5,793 nucleotides of DNA from Betaproteobacteria bacterium (GCA_003153335.1 PLYG01000417.1:816-6608), one strand, 5' to 3'. Shown: positions 1 to 5,793, numbered from the stretch's first letter. The notes: generated by a model not told the origin, from the sequence alone. Translations and numbers: made by a program.

Positions 1-405
1 GCCCCCGCCCCGGATCGCGGTGCTTGAGCCGGTCCCGCGCCAGGACCCCAGGTCGAATCCGCTGCCCCTGCCCACGTTGTCGACCAATGAAGATTCGCGG
101 TACCTGCCGGATCCAAACGGGTCCGCGCCCACGTACGCCAGCCAGATGCGTACGCCCAGAAAGAACGCGCCGTACGAGACCAGCAAGGTAACCGGATAGC
201 GCCAGAGCATCGAGTGAACACCCGCCCAGAGCATGGCCTTGGTGACCAGCAGGCCGGCGCTGAAGGTCCATAGCAGAAGCAGGGAAATGTGAAAACGAAG
301 ATAGTAACGGGCGAGGAGACGCGCGGGCGTCGTTGCCGCGCCTGGGTCGGCGGTTGCGTCCGGCGGATTGGCCCGGCTGGCGGGCCACGTTCCCGTTTCA
401 GCCAC
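1..405 (-). CDS. Unrecognised two-helix membrane protein with Gly-rich tail (C-terminus beyond window)
   Basis: This is an open frame of 135 codons that runs off the left edge with no stop, so the protein is incomplete. I do not recognise the family. The start is GTG at 405-403; a GAGGA ribosome-binding site lies about six bases upstream, inside the last codons of rfaE1, and the two genes overlap by 8 bases. Residues 1-28 are polar and Pro/Ala/Thr-rich. A basic, aromatic patch (R29, R33, R37) precedes a first hydrophobic helix at about 40-63. A short loop with H64 and R69 follows, then a second helix at about 70-92. From about 95 the chain is hydrophilic and rich in Gly, Ser and Arg (11 Gly in residues 98-135). 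The positive patch suggests a cytoplasmic N-terminus and a hairpin in the inner membrane. The tail could be a linker to further helices outside the window. Its position after lapB, ugd and rfaE1 hints at an envelope role, which is inference only. Many betaproteobacteria have rfaD (gmhD) at this place; this is not rfaD, since no Rossmann motif is present. Confidence 0.8.
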   Translation of the reverse strand, partial: MAETGTWPASRANPPDATADPGAATTPARLLARYYLRFHISLLLLWTFSAGLLVTKAMLWAGVHSMLWRYPVTLLVSYGAFFLGVRIWLAYVGADPFGSGRYRESSLVDNVGRGSGFDLGSWRGTGSSTAIRGGG

Positions 406-1342
406 GAAATTCCTCAGGCAGTACGACAGCAGTCCCGAGCTTGCCGACGACGATTCCGGCCGCCTGATTGGCTACCCGTGTCGCGGTCGGCAGATCGGCG
501 CCCGCCGCAATCATGGCGCCCAGCGTCGCAATCACCGTGTCGCCTGCGCCGCTGACATCGAATACTTCCCGCACCAAGGTCGGTGTGTGATGTGTCGCAT
601 TCTCCAAGAACAAGGTCATTCCTTCCTCGGAGCGCGTCACCAGCAGTCCCGCCAGATCGAGTTGCTGCCGCAGCGCGTGCGCCTTGGCGCCAAACTCGGC
701 TTCGTTGCTCCAGCGCCCCACGACCTGCCGGAACTCGGCCCGATTGGGCGTCAGTAGCGTGGCCCCGCGATATTTGGAAAAGTCCTCGCCCTTCGGGTCG
801 ACCAGCACCGGTTTGCCGCGGCTTTTTGCCAGTTCGATCATCCGTGCAATATGGGTCAGGCCACCTTTGCCATAGTCGGAAAGGATGACCACATCGACGT
901 CAGGAATCAGTGACTCGTACTTGGCCATCTTGGCCTCAAGGATGGCGTCGCCCGGCGGGGTCTCGAAATCGATGCGCAGCAGTTGTTGTTGTCGGCTGAT
1001 CACGCGCAGCTTGACGATGGTCGGGAAACCGGCGTCGATCTGAAACACGGGCCGAACGCCGTTGCTCTTCAGCAGCCGCTCCAGGATGCGGCCGGGCTCG
1101 TCATCGCCGACTACCGATAACAGCGTGACCTGCGCCCCCAGGCTGGCTGCGTTGCGCGCCACGTTGGCGGCGCCGCCCGGTCGTTCATCGGTTCGGGAGA
1201 CGTGGACGACCGGCACTGGTGCTTCAGGAGAGATGCGTTCGACATCGCCGAACCAGTAGCGATCGAGCATAACGTCCCCGACCACCAGCACCCTGGATGC
1301 GGCGATGCGTACGCGAAAGTCGTCATAGCCGCCCATGACCAT
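398..1342 (-). CDS. rfaE1: D-glycero-beta-D-manno-heptose-7-phosphate kinase, stand-alone (RfaE domain I / HldA)
   Basis: This cytoplasmic PfkB/ribokinase-family enzyme uses ATP to phosphorylate C1 of D-glycero-beta-D-manno-heptose 7-phosphate, giving the 1,7-bisphosphate, a step toward ADP-heptose for the LPS inner core. The protein has 314 residues. Visible landmarks are the N-terminal sugar-binding strand GDVMLDRYWFGDVERISPEA (22-41), the substrate-loop motif RPGGAANVARNAASLGA (54-70), LTPNRAEF (197-204) and the PfkB signature DVSGAGDT (262-269), in which D268 is the expected catalytic base. The protein ends at about the length of domain I of E. coli HldE, so the adenylyltransferase (HldC/RfaE2) half is missing and should be encoded elsewhere. 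I chose the ATG at 1342, whose first base is the last base of the upstream dehydrogenase stop (TGATG), as expected for coupling; a second in-frame ATG at 1336 is possible. The frame stays open up to 1708, but that extension lies inside the dehydrogenase gene and is compositionally a shadow. Confidence 0.95.
   Translation of the reverse strand: MVMGGYDDFRVRIAASRVLVVGDVMLDRYWFGDVERISPEAPVPVVHVSRTDERPGGAANVARNAASLGAQVTLLSVVGDDEPGRILERLLKSNGVRPVFQIDAGFPTIVKLRVISRQQQLLRIDFETPPGDAILEAKMAKYESLIPDVDVVILSDYGKGGLTHIARMIELAKSRGKPVLVDPKGEDFSKYRGATLLTPNRAEFRQVVGRWSNEAEFGAKAHALRQQLDLAGLLVTRSEEGMTLFLENATHHTPTLVREVFDVSGAGDTVIATLGAMIAAGADLPTATRVANQAAGIVVGKLGTAVVLPEEFRG
403..414 (-). promoter_or_regulatory. 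Ribosome-binding site for the membrane-protein gene, inside the rfaE1 3' end
   Basis: The minus strand reads GAGGAATTTCGTG. GAGGA sits about six bases before the GTG start at 405 and at the same time encodes the two glutamates of the rfaE1 C-terminus (E310, E311). The rfaE1 stop follows within the first codons of the new gene. This arrangement supports the GTG start and translational coupling. Confidence 0.7.
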
Positions 1343-2670
1343 CAGCCGTTGCTGCGTCCTACGGGATAGTACTCGAAACCTTGCGATCGGACGAAGGCGG
1401 GATCGTACAGATTGCGGCCGTCGAAAATCAGCGGCGTCTTGAGCGCGGCGCGCACGGCGTCGAAATCCGGACTGCGAAACTCTTTCCACTCGGTGACGAT
1501 CACCAGCGCGTCGGCGCCATCGAGCGCGGCGAGCGGCGACACCGCGTACGTCAAATCGCGAGCATCGCCGAATACCCGCTGGGCTTCGTGCATTGCCACC
1601 GGATCGTAGGCAACCACCTGCGCGCCCCGTGCTATCAGGCCATCGATCACGGCGCGGCTGGGCGCTTCGCGCATGTCGTCGGTGTTCGGCTTGAAGGACA
1701 AGCCCCAAATGGCCAGTTTTTTTCCGGATAGCTCATCGCCCAGGCGCGCGACGATTTTGTCCACCAGCCGCAATTTCTGCGCTGCGTTGGCCTCCTCGAC
1801 CGCGGCCAGCACCCGCAGCGGCGCGCCGTTTTCTTCGGCGGTTCGCTGCAGTGCCTGGACGTCCTTGGGAAAGCAGGAGCCGCCGTAGCCCAAACCCGGA
1901 TACAGAAAGTGATAGCCGATGCGCGGGTCCGACCCAATCCCCTGGCGCACGTGCTCGATGTCCGCGCCCAGCTTTTCCGCAAGATTGGCCAGTTCGTTCA
2001 TGAATGAAATGCGCGTCGCCAGCATGGCATTGGCCGCGTACTTGGTCAGTTCGGCGGAACGGATATCCATCACCAGCAGCCGCTCGTGATTGCGCTGAAA
2101 CGGCGCATACAGCGCACGCATCAACTGGATTGCCTGCTCGTTGTCGGCGCCGATCACAATCCGGTCCGGGCGCATGAAGTCGTCGACTGCCGCGCCCTCC
2201 TTCAGAAATTCCGGGTTGGAAACGACCGCGTAGGGAAGCGCCAGGCCGCGGGCCGCCAGTTCTTCGGCGATCACTGCGCGCACGCGGTCGGCGGTGCCCA
2301 CCGGAACCGTCGATTTGTCGACAACGACCTTGTGACTGGTCATCAAACGCCCGACGTTGCGCGCGGCGGCGAGAACGTACTGCAGGTCCGCCGAGCCGTC
2401 CTCATCCGGCGGCGTTCCAACGGCAATGAATTGCAGGGTGCCGTGGGTCACGCCCGCCGCGATATCCGTGGTGAAGCGCAGCCGTCCGGCTTCGACGTTC
2501 TTGCGAATGATCTGCTCGAGGCCTGGTTCGTAAATGGGCACACCGCCGGAATTGAGCAGTGCGATTTTTTCGGCGTTGGTGTCCAGGCACAGGACGTCGT
2601 TGCCGACTTCGGCCAGGCAGGTGCCGGTTACGAGGCCGACATAGCCGGTGCCAACAATCGTGAGCTTCAT
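1342..2670 (-). CDS. ugd: UDP-glucose 6-dehydrogenase
   Basis: This cytoplasmic enzyme oxidises UDP-glucose to UDP-glucuronate with two NAD+, supplying glucuronate for capsule, exopolysaccharide or LPS, or for aminoarabinose synthesis. The protein has 442 residues, normal for the bacterial family. The N-terminal Rossmann fold starts with GTGYVGLVTG (7-16), followed by D30 at the end of the second strand, where NAD specificity is set. The conserved segments DKSTVPVGT (118-126) and NPEFLKEGAA (152-161) are present. K210 and N214 lie in the ELTKYAANAM helix, and the catalytic motif GYGGSCFPKD (261-270) carries the nucleophile C266 and D270. GLSFKPNTDDMREAPS (323-338) marks the C-terminal UDP-binding domain. 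All expected catalytic residues are intact. The ATG overlaps the pyrF stop by 4 bases (ATGA), with a GGAA ribosome-binding site about 7 bases upstream, and the stop overlaps the rfaE1 start. The gene is also called tuaD, udg or rkpK in other species. The polysaccharide that uses its product cannot be told from this window. Confidence 0.96.
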   Translation of the reverse strand: MKLTIVGTGYVGLVTGTCLAEVGNDVLCLDTNAEKIALLNSGGVPIYEPGLEQIIRKNVEAGRLRFTTDIAAGVTHGTLQFIAVGTPPDEDGSADLQYVLAAARNVGRLMTSHKVVVDKSTVPVGTADRVRAVIAEELAARGLALPYAVVSNPEFLKEGAAVDDFMRPDRIVIGADNEQAIQLMRALYAPFQRNHERLLVMDIRSAELTKYAANAMLATRISFMNELANLAEKLGADIEHVRQGIGSDPRIGYHFLYPGLGYGGSCFPKDVQALQRTAEENGAPLRVLAAVEEANAAQKLRLVDKIVARLGDELSGKKLAIWGLSFKPNTDDMREAPSRAVIDGLIARGAQVVAYDPVAMHEAQRVFGDARDLTYAVSPLAALDGADALVIVTEWKEFRSPDFDAVRAALKTPLIFDGRNLYDPAFVRSQGFEYYPVGRSNG

Positions 2671-3368
2671 TCGCGGGTTCCGATCGAGGTATTGATGCCG
2701 GTCAGCATTGCATGCGGATCGGCTGCCTGTGTAATGGCGCGCCCGATGACCAGATAGTCAGCCCCAGCGCGTACCGCCGCTTCAGGCGTGGCAATCCGCG
2801 CCTGGTCGTGCGCATTCCCTTCAGCGAGGCGAATTCCGGGCGTGACGGCAAGAAATCCGGCGCCGTGCGCTGCCTTGATGGAGCCGGCTTCCCATGCCGA
2901 GCAGACGACGCCGTCGAGGCCGCAGTTGCTGGTCAGCCGCGCCAGCCGTTCGGCATGCCGTACCGCGCCTTCCGCGATGCCCAGCTCGAACAACGCCTGG
3001 TCGTCGAGGCTGGTCAACACGGTCACGGCAATCAACAGCGGACGCTGCGGATGAGCGGCCAGTGCTTCGCGCGCCGCGGTCATCATTGCCCGCCCGCCGC
3101 TGGCGTGTACATTGAGCAGCCAGACGCCGAGGTCCGCGGCGGCCTTGCATGCCTGCGCAACCGTGTTGGGAATGTCGTGATACTTCAGGTCCAGAAACAC
3201 TCGAAAACCCCGGTCCACCAGGCGCGAGACCAGCGCGGGGCCGGCGGCGGTGAACAACTCCTTGCCGACCTTGAGCGCGCATTCCCGCGACGACACGCGG
3301 GCGACAAATTCCTCCGCGAGGCGCGCCGAGGGGTAATCGAGGGGAACAATGATGCGTGAGGTCGGCAT
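2667..3368 (-). CDS. pyrF: Orotidine 5'-phosphate decarboxylase
   Basis: This enzyme catalyses the last step of de novo UMP synthesis, decarboxylating OMP to UMP in the cytoplasm; it works as a TIM-barrel dimer. The protein has 233 residues, within the range of the E. coli-type group. Visible landmarks are VPLD at the first strand (D11), K33 in LKVGKELF, the catalytic D-x-K-x-x-D cluster DLKYHDIPNT (D60, K62, D65), VTPGIR (175-180) at the phosphate site and GADYLVIGRAIT (202-213). I chose the ATG at 3368 because the conserved barrel begins right after it and a GAGAA ribosome-binding site lies 5-6 bases upstream. An in-frame ATG at 3410 would add 14 residues but has no good ribosome-binding site and adds no family-conserved sequence. 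The gene lies 54 bases after lapB and overlaps the dehydrogenase gene by 4 bases. A lapB-pyrF pairing is also known from E. coli. UMP ultimately feeds UDP-glucose, the substrate of the next gene product. Confidence 0.96.
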   Translation of the reverse strand: MPTSRIIVPLDYPSARLAEEFVARVSSRECALKVGKELFTAAGPALVSRLVDRGFRVFLDLKYHDIPNTVAQACKAAADLGVWLLNVHASGGRAMMTAAREALAAHPQRPLLIAVTVLTSLDDQALFELGIAEGAVRHAERLARLTSNCGLDGVVCSAWEAGSIKAAHGAGFLAVTPGIRLAEGNAHDQARIATPEAAVRAGADYLVIGRAITQAADPHAMLTGINTSIGTRE

Positions 3369-3422
3369 GCTTTTCTCGTTGTTGGCGCAGGGAGCAAATG
3401 TTGAGGGCATCCGGTGCGCCGC

Positions 3423-4598
3423 TCACGCCTGCCCGTCGGGCGCTTCGTTGATCCTGGGCGGGTAGCTTTCCCAGCGGCCGCACCCGGGGCAGCGCCAATA
3501 GTACTGCTTGGCCCGGAATCCGCAATGATCGCAGCGGTAGAGTCCCAGCCGCTTGGTGTGCTGATGCACGAGGTCCTTGACCATTTCCATGTCGCGCCGC
3601 CGCGCCTGCGTGGCGCCCAGCATTTCCGCTTCCAGCAGGCGATCGAGTCCCAGCAGCGTCGGGTTGCGGCGCAGTTCCTCCCGGATCAACGTCGACGCCG
3701 CGTCGGCACCCTGGTTTTCCAGCGTCAGCCGGAACTCGACATTGAGCAGTTCCGCGGAAGGGTATTTCGTCTGGTAGCCGGTCAGCAGACGCAGGCCCTG
3801 GTCAGGCTGCCCCAGCTTGACGTAGGCGTCGCGCAGCCGTTCCGCTGCCAGTCCAAGGTACGCGGGGTTTTGCGATTCAATGCGCTGCCAGAGGGAAATG
3901 GCCTCCTGATAATTCCCCTGGGCGACTGCGAGGTCGCCCAGCAGCAGTGTGGCGCGCACGCAGGCCTTGTATTCGGCTAGCGCCAGATCGAGGTATTGCA
4001 GCGCGGGCTCGAATCGCGACTGCAACATTTCTGCCGAACCGAGCTCGCAGTAGTAGTGCGCGACTTCCTTGAAATAGGGCGCCTTGGTCAGCGCTTCGAT
4101 TTTCTTGGTGATGGCGATGGCCTTCAGCCAGTCCTTTTCGTGCTCGTAGATTTGCAGCAGGCGGTCGAAGGCCTGTTGTTCGTAAGGCGTACCTTCCAGC
4201 TTGCGGTAGGCCTCTTCGGCGCGATCGAGCAGGCCCGCGCGCTGATAATCCTGGCCGAGTTCGTAGAGGGCGGTGATGCGCTTGTCTGCGGCCAAGTCCG
4301 GGCGTTCCAGCAGATTCTGGTGCAGCCTGATCGCGCGATCGAGTTCTCCCTGCCGCCGGAAGAGGCTGCCCAGCGCGAAATGCAGCTCCACCGTCTCCGG
4401 GTTGACCTTGACGACTTCGTTGAACGCCTCGATCGCCTTGTCCGGCTGTTCGTTGAGCAGGAAGTTAAGGCCCTTGAAATAGGATAGAGGCAACGCGCGC
4501 GACTCGCGGACCACATGCCGGATGTCGATGCGCGCAGCTAGCCAGCCCATACCGAAAAAAAGCGGCAGGATCAGCAGCCACCAGAATTCAAAGTCCAT
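3423..4598 (-). CDS. lapB: LPS assembly protein LapB (YciM), TPR protein with rubredoxin-type metal-binding domain
   Basis: LapB is an inner-membrane protein facing the cytoplasm. In E. coli it acts as the adaptor that brings LpxC to the protease FtsH, so limiting lipid A synthesis, and it contacts LPS assembly factors. The protein has 391 residues, close to the 389 of E. coli. Residues 5-22 form one hydrophobic anchor (FWWLLILPLFFGMGWLAA region), followed by basic residues (R23, R27, R31). Tandem TPR helices follow, roughly at 37-68, 70-100, 108-136, 140-170, 178-211, 214-245 and 247-280. The C-terminus carries two CxxC-type knuckles, C356-x2-C359 and C370-x2-C373, the rubredoxin-like domain that packs against the TPRs. 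All four metal ligands are intact. It is the first gene after an intrinsic terminator and thus the likely first gene of the downstream unit. The upstream ribosome-binding site is weak (GGAG ten bases from the ATG). No lapA lies directly upstream, which is unusual compared with E. coli. Confidence 0.96.
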   Translation of the reverse strand: MDFEFWWLLILPLFFGMGWLAARIDIRHVVRESRALPLSYFKGLNFLLNEQPDKAIEAFNEVVKVNPETVELHFALGSLFRRQGELDRAIRLHQNLLERPDLAADKRITALYELGQDYQRAGLLDRAEEAYRKLEGTPYEQQAFDRLLQIYEHEKDWLKAIAITKKIEALTKAPYFKEVAHYYCELGSAEMLQSRFEPALQYLDLALAEYKACVRATLLLGDLAVAQGNYQEAISLWQRIESQNPAYLGLAAERLRDAYVKLGQPDQGLRLLTGYQTKYPSAELLNVEFRLTLENQGADAASTLIREELRRNPTLLGLDRLLEAEMLGATQARRRDMEMVKDLVHQHTKRLGLYRCDHCGFRAKQYYWRCPGCGRWESYPPRINEAPDGQA

Positions 4599-4685
4599 TC
4601 GCCATCCGCTCCCGCAGTACGCAATCTGCGCTCCCGCTCCAGCCAGAACCGGGACGTAGCGGCCGCTTTGGGCTGCAGCAGGTGG
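4599..4685 (-). promoter_or_regulatory. Leader between the ihfB terminator and lapB; presumed promoter region
   Basis: These 87 bases lie between the terminator T-run and the lapB ATG. Because the terminator should stop most transcription from rpsA-ihfB, a promoter for lapB and the genes after it is expected here or within ihfB. I see no convincing sigma-70 -35/-10 pair on the minus strand: the best -10-like string is a weak TACTGC near 4618-4613. I also see no clear heat-shock or sigma-E consensus. The promoter assignment therefore rests on position alone. Confidence 0.35.
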
Positions 4686-4720
4686 AAAAAAAGCGGTAAC
4701 GCCTTGCCGGGGCTACCGCT
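4686..4720 (-). terminator. Intrinsic terminator after ihfB
   Basis: On the minus strand a 7-bp perfect arm AGCGGTA (4720-4714) pairs with TACCGCT (4698-4692). Three further inner G-C pairs (GCC/GGC) are possible across a two-base bulge. The stem is followed directly by six T residues (4691-4686). It begins 20 bases after the ihfB stop codon and lies wholly between ihfB and lapB. On the plus strand the hairpin has no downstream T-run, so it should act only on minus-strand transcripts. It closes the rpsA-ihfB unit. Confidence 0.85.
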
Positions 4721-4739
4721 GTTTGGGGTGTGGACGGAC

Positions 4740-5042
4740 TCACGACTTCTCCGCAACCGCAGCCTTGAAATCGACCCGCTCGCGCAGTTCCTTGCCCGCC
4801 TTGAAATGCGGCACGTGCTTTTCCGGGACCAGCACCCGCTCACCGGACTTGGGATTGCGCCCGGTCCGGGGCGGACGGTAATTGAGGCCAAAGCTCCCGA
4901 AGCCGCGGATTTCGATGCGATCCCCGGTCGCGAGCGCGTCGGCCATCGCATCGAGAATCATCTTGACCGCAAGTTCGGCATCCTTCGCGACCAGTTGGGG
5001 GAACTGCGCCGCCAGCCGGTCGATGAGCTCCGATTTGGTCAT
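4740..5042 (-). CDS. ihfB: Integration host factor subunit beta
   Basis: IhfB forms a heterodimer with IhfA, binds DNA sequence-specifically in the minor groove and bends it sharply. It acts in nucleoid structure, promoter control and recombination. The protein has 100 residues and spans the full HU/IHF fold. The helical N-terminus is MTKSELIDRLAAQFP (1-15). The body contains RIEIRGFGSFGLNYRPPRTG (42-61), with E44 and R46 at the positions E. coli IhfB uses for sequence readout. The arm GRNPKSGERV (61-70) carries P64, the intercalating proline, and the C-terminus contains HVPHFKAGKELRERV (76-90). These residues and the position next to rpsA favour IhfB over IhfA or HU. The ATG lies 9 bases after the rpsA stop, and its ribosome-binding site overlaps that stop, so co-translation with rpsA is likely. 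A terminator follows 20 bases after the stop codon. Confidence 0.97.
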   Translation of the reverse strand: MTKSELIDRLAAQFPQLVAKDAELAVKMILDAMADALATGDRIEIRGFGSFGLNYRPPRTGRNPKSGERVLVPEKHVPHFKAGKELRERVDFKAAVAEKS

Positions 5043-5045
5043 AGT

Positions 5046-5054
5046 CGACCCTTA
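5046..5054 (-). promoter_or_regulatory. ihfB ribosome-binding site overlapping the rpsA stop codon
   Basis: The minus strand reads TAAGGG followed by six bases and ATG. TAA is the rpsA stop, and TAAGG matches the anti-Shine-Dalgarno end of 16S rRNA. A ribosome ending rpsA therefore sits on the ihfB initiation site, which favours coupled translation and fixes the ihfB start at 5042. Confidence 0.75.
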
Positions 5055-5793
5055 GGCGTTGTTCTTGTTGTCCAGTTTCGCTTTCAGCAGCGCGCCCAGA
5101 TTCGTCATACCGGCCGTGGTCGAGCTGTCGGCGGAATGCTTCTGGATCGCCTCGCTCTCGTCCGCGTGGTCCTTAGCCTTGATCGACAGGTTGATATTCC
5201 GGCTCTTGCGGTCGATGTTGATGATCATCGCCGTGACCCGGTCGCCTTCCTTCAGATGCGTGCGGATGTCTTCGACGCGGTCGCGGGCCACTTCCGATGC
5301 CCGCAGGTAGCCTTCGACTTCATCGCCCAGCTGAATCACGGCGCCTTTGGCGTCGGTCGACTTGACCGTGCCCGTGACGACGCTGCCTTTGTCATGCAGC
5401 GCGATGAAGTTGCTGAACGGATCGCCGTCAATCTGCTTGATCCCCAGCGAAATGCGCTCGCGCTCCACGTCAATGGACATGACCGCCGCCTCTACTTCCT
5501 GGCCCTTGCGGTACTGCTTGACGGCTTCTTCGCCGGGGAGCGTCCAGTGCAGGTCGGACAGGTGAACGAGGCCGTCGATGCCGCCGGGCAGGCCGATGAA
5601 CACACCAAAATCAGTAATCGACTTGATCTGTCCCGACACCTTGTCGCCCTTCTTGTGGTTCATCGAGAACTCTTCCCACGGATTCGGCATGCATTGCTTC
5701 ATGCCCAGGGAAATACGGCGGCGATCCTCGTCGATTTCGAGGATCATCACCTCGACTTCGTCGCCGAGCTGCACCACCTTGGACGGATGCACG
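5052..5793 (-). CDS. rpsA: 30S ribosomal protein S1, C-terminal part (5' end beyond window)
   Basis: S1 binds mRNA at the 30S subunit through repeated OB-fold (S1) domains and helps load structured or weakly initiated messages. The window holds the last 246 or so residues of a protein that in E. coli has 557; the gene enters from the right edge with no true start here (the GTG at 5792 is an internal valine codon). The first visible residues, about 1-36, are the end of domain 4 (HPSKVVQLGDEVEVM, then RRRISLGMKQC). A full S1 domain follows at about 48-120 (KGDKVSGQIKSITDFGVFIG to ERISLGIKQ), and another at about 135-207 (KGSVVTGTV to NINLSIKAKD). The C-terminus is a short Ser/Thr-rich linker and a Lys/Asn-rich tail ending LLKAKLDNKNNA. 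The match to the last three E. coli domains is close throughout. The gene is followed after 9 bases by ihfB, the usual proteobacterial order. Confidence 0.97.
   Translation of the reverse strand, partial: VHPSKVVQLGDEVEVMILEIDEDRRRISLGMKQCMPNPWEEFSMNHKKGDKVSGQIKSITDFGVFIGLPGGIDGLVHLSDLHWTLPGEEAVKQYRKGQEVEAAVMSIDVERERISLGIKQIDGDPFSNFIALHDKGSVVTGTVKSTDAKGAVIQLGDEVEGYLRASEVARDRVEDIRTHLKEGDRVTAMIINIDRKSRNINLSIKAKDHADESEAIQKHSADSSTTAGMTNLGALLKAKLDNKNNA

Noticed and set aside
2086..2757. Long plus-strand open frame (223 codons) opposite ugd
   Set aside because: It lies antisense to the intact, motif-complete dehydrogenase gene. Its predicted protein has no recognisable motif, and long antisense frames are common in GC-rich coding DNA.
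2712..3359. Long plus-strand open frame (215 codons) opposite pyrF
   Set aside because: It is antisense to pyrF, which has all catalytic residues. The translated protein is Arg/Gly-rich without domain signals, so it is a shadow frame.
3369..3410. Longer pyrF with 14 extra N-terminal residues from the ATG at 3410
   Set aside because: There is no good ribosome-binding site before 3410. The extra residues are not part of the conserved barrel, and the ATG at 3368 has a GAGAA site at proper spacing.
2821..3525. Minus-strand open frame of 234 codons overlapping pyrF and the end of lapB in another frame
   Set aside because: It is strongly Arg-rich and shares the DNA of two well-supported genes, so it is a GC-driven shadow.
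4571..4951. Minus-strand frame of 126 codons crossing the ihfB-lapB junction, considered as a possible lapA
   Set aside because: Most of it overlaps ihfB and the start of lapB in another frame. It has no pair of membrane helices, is Arg/Ser-rich and runs through the terminator.
1..5793. Mobile elements, CRISPR arrays, tRNA/rRNA genes, defence genes
   Set aside because: No direct repeats with spacers, terminal inverted repeats, transposase or integrase motifs, or tRNA-like cloverleaf sequence were seen. Nearly every base is accounted for by seven core genes.

Overview
The window reads almost entirely as minus-strand chromosomal housekeeping DNA from a GC-rich Gram-negative bacterium. The order rpsA, ihfB, lapB, then sugar-nucleotide and heptose genes, a stand-alone (unfused) heptose-7-phosphate kinase, and the protein sequences themselves point to a betaproteobacterium. 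This placement is inferred from family knowledge and was not tested with a tree. Coding density is very high and nothing suggests a mobile element, CRISPR array, tRNA or rRNA.

Layout in the direction of transcription (right to left). First comes the 3' end of rpsA (5793-5052), which encodes the last part of ribosomal protein S1. It is followed after 9 bases by ihfB (5042-4740), the beta subunit of integration host factor. A clear intrinsic terminator (4720-4686) closes this first unit. After a short leader (4685-4599) a second, tightly packed run begins: lapB (4598-3423), pyrF (3368-2667), a UDP-glucose 6-dehydrogenase gene (2670-1342), rfaE1/hldA (1342-398), and a gene for an unrecognised two-helix membrane protein (405 to the left edge, truncated). 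The last four genes are joined by overlaps of 4, 1 and 8 bases, which indicates one transcript with translational coupling.

Functionally the second unit centres on the outer envelope. LapB controls the level of LpxC, the committed step of lipid A synthesis, and organises LPS assembly. The dehydrogenase makes UDP-glucuronate. RfaE1 phosphorylates heptose-7-phosphate on the way to ADP-heptose for the LPS inner core. PyrF makes UMP, which ultimately feeds UDP-sugars. The unknown membrane protein is coupled to rfaE1, so an envelope role is plausible but unproven.

The points most worth a second look are the truncated membrane protein with its GTG start and ribosome-binding site inside the rfaE1 3' end, the apparent absence of lapA between ihfB and lapB (that place is taken by a terminator), and the start-site corrections for rfaE1 and pyrF. 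I found no convincing new biological system in this window.
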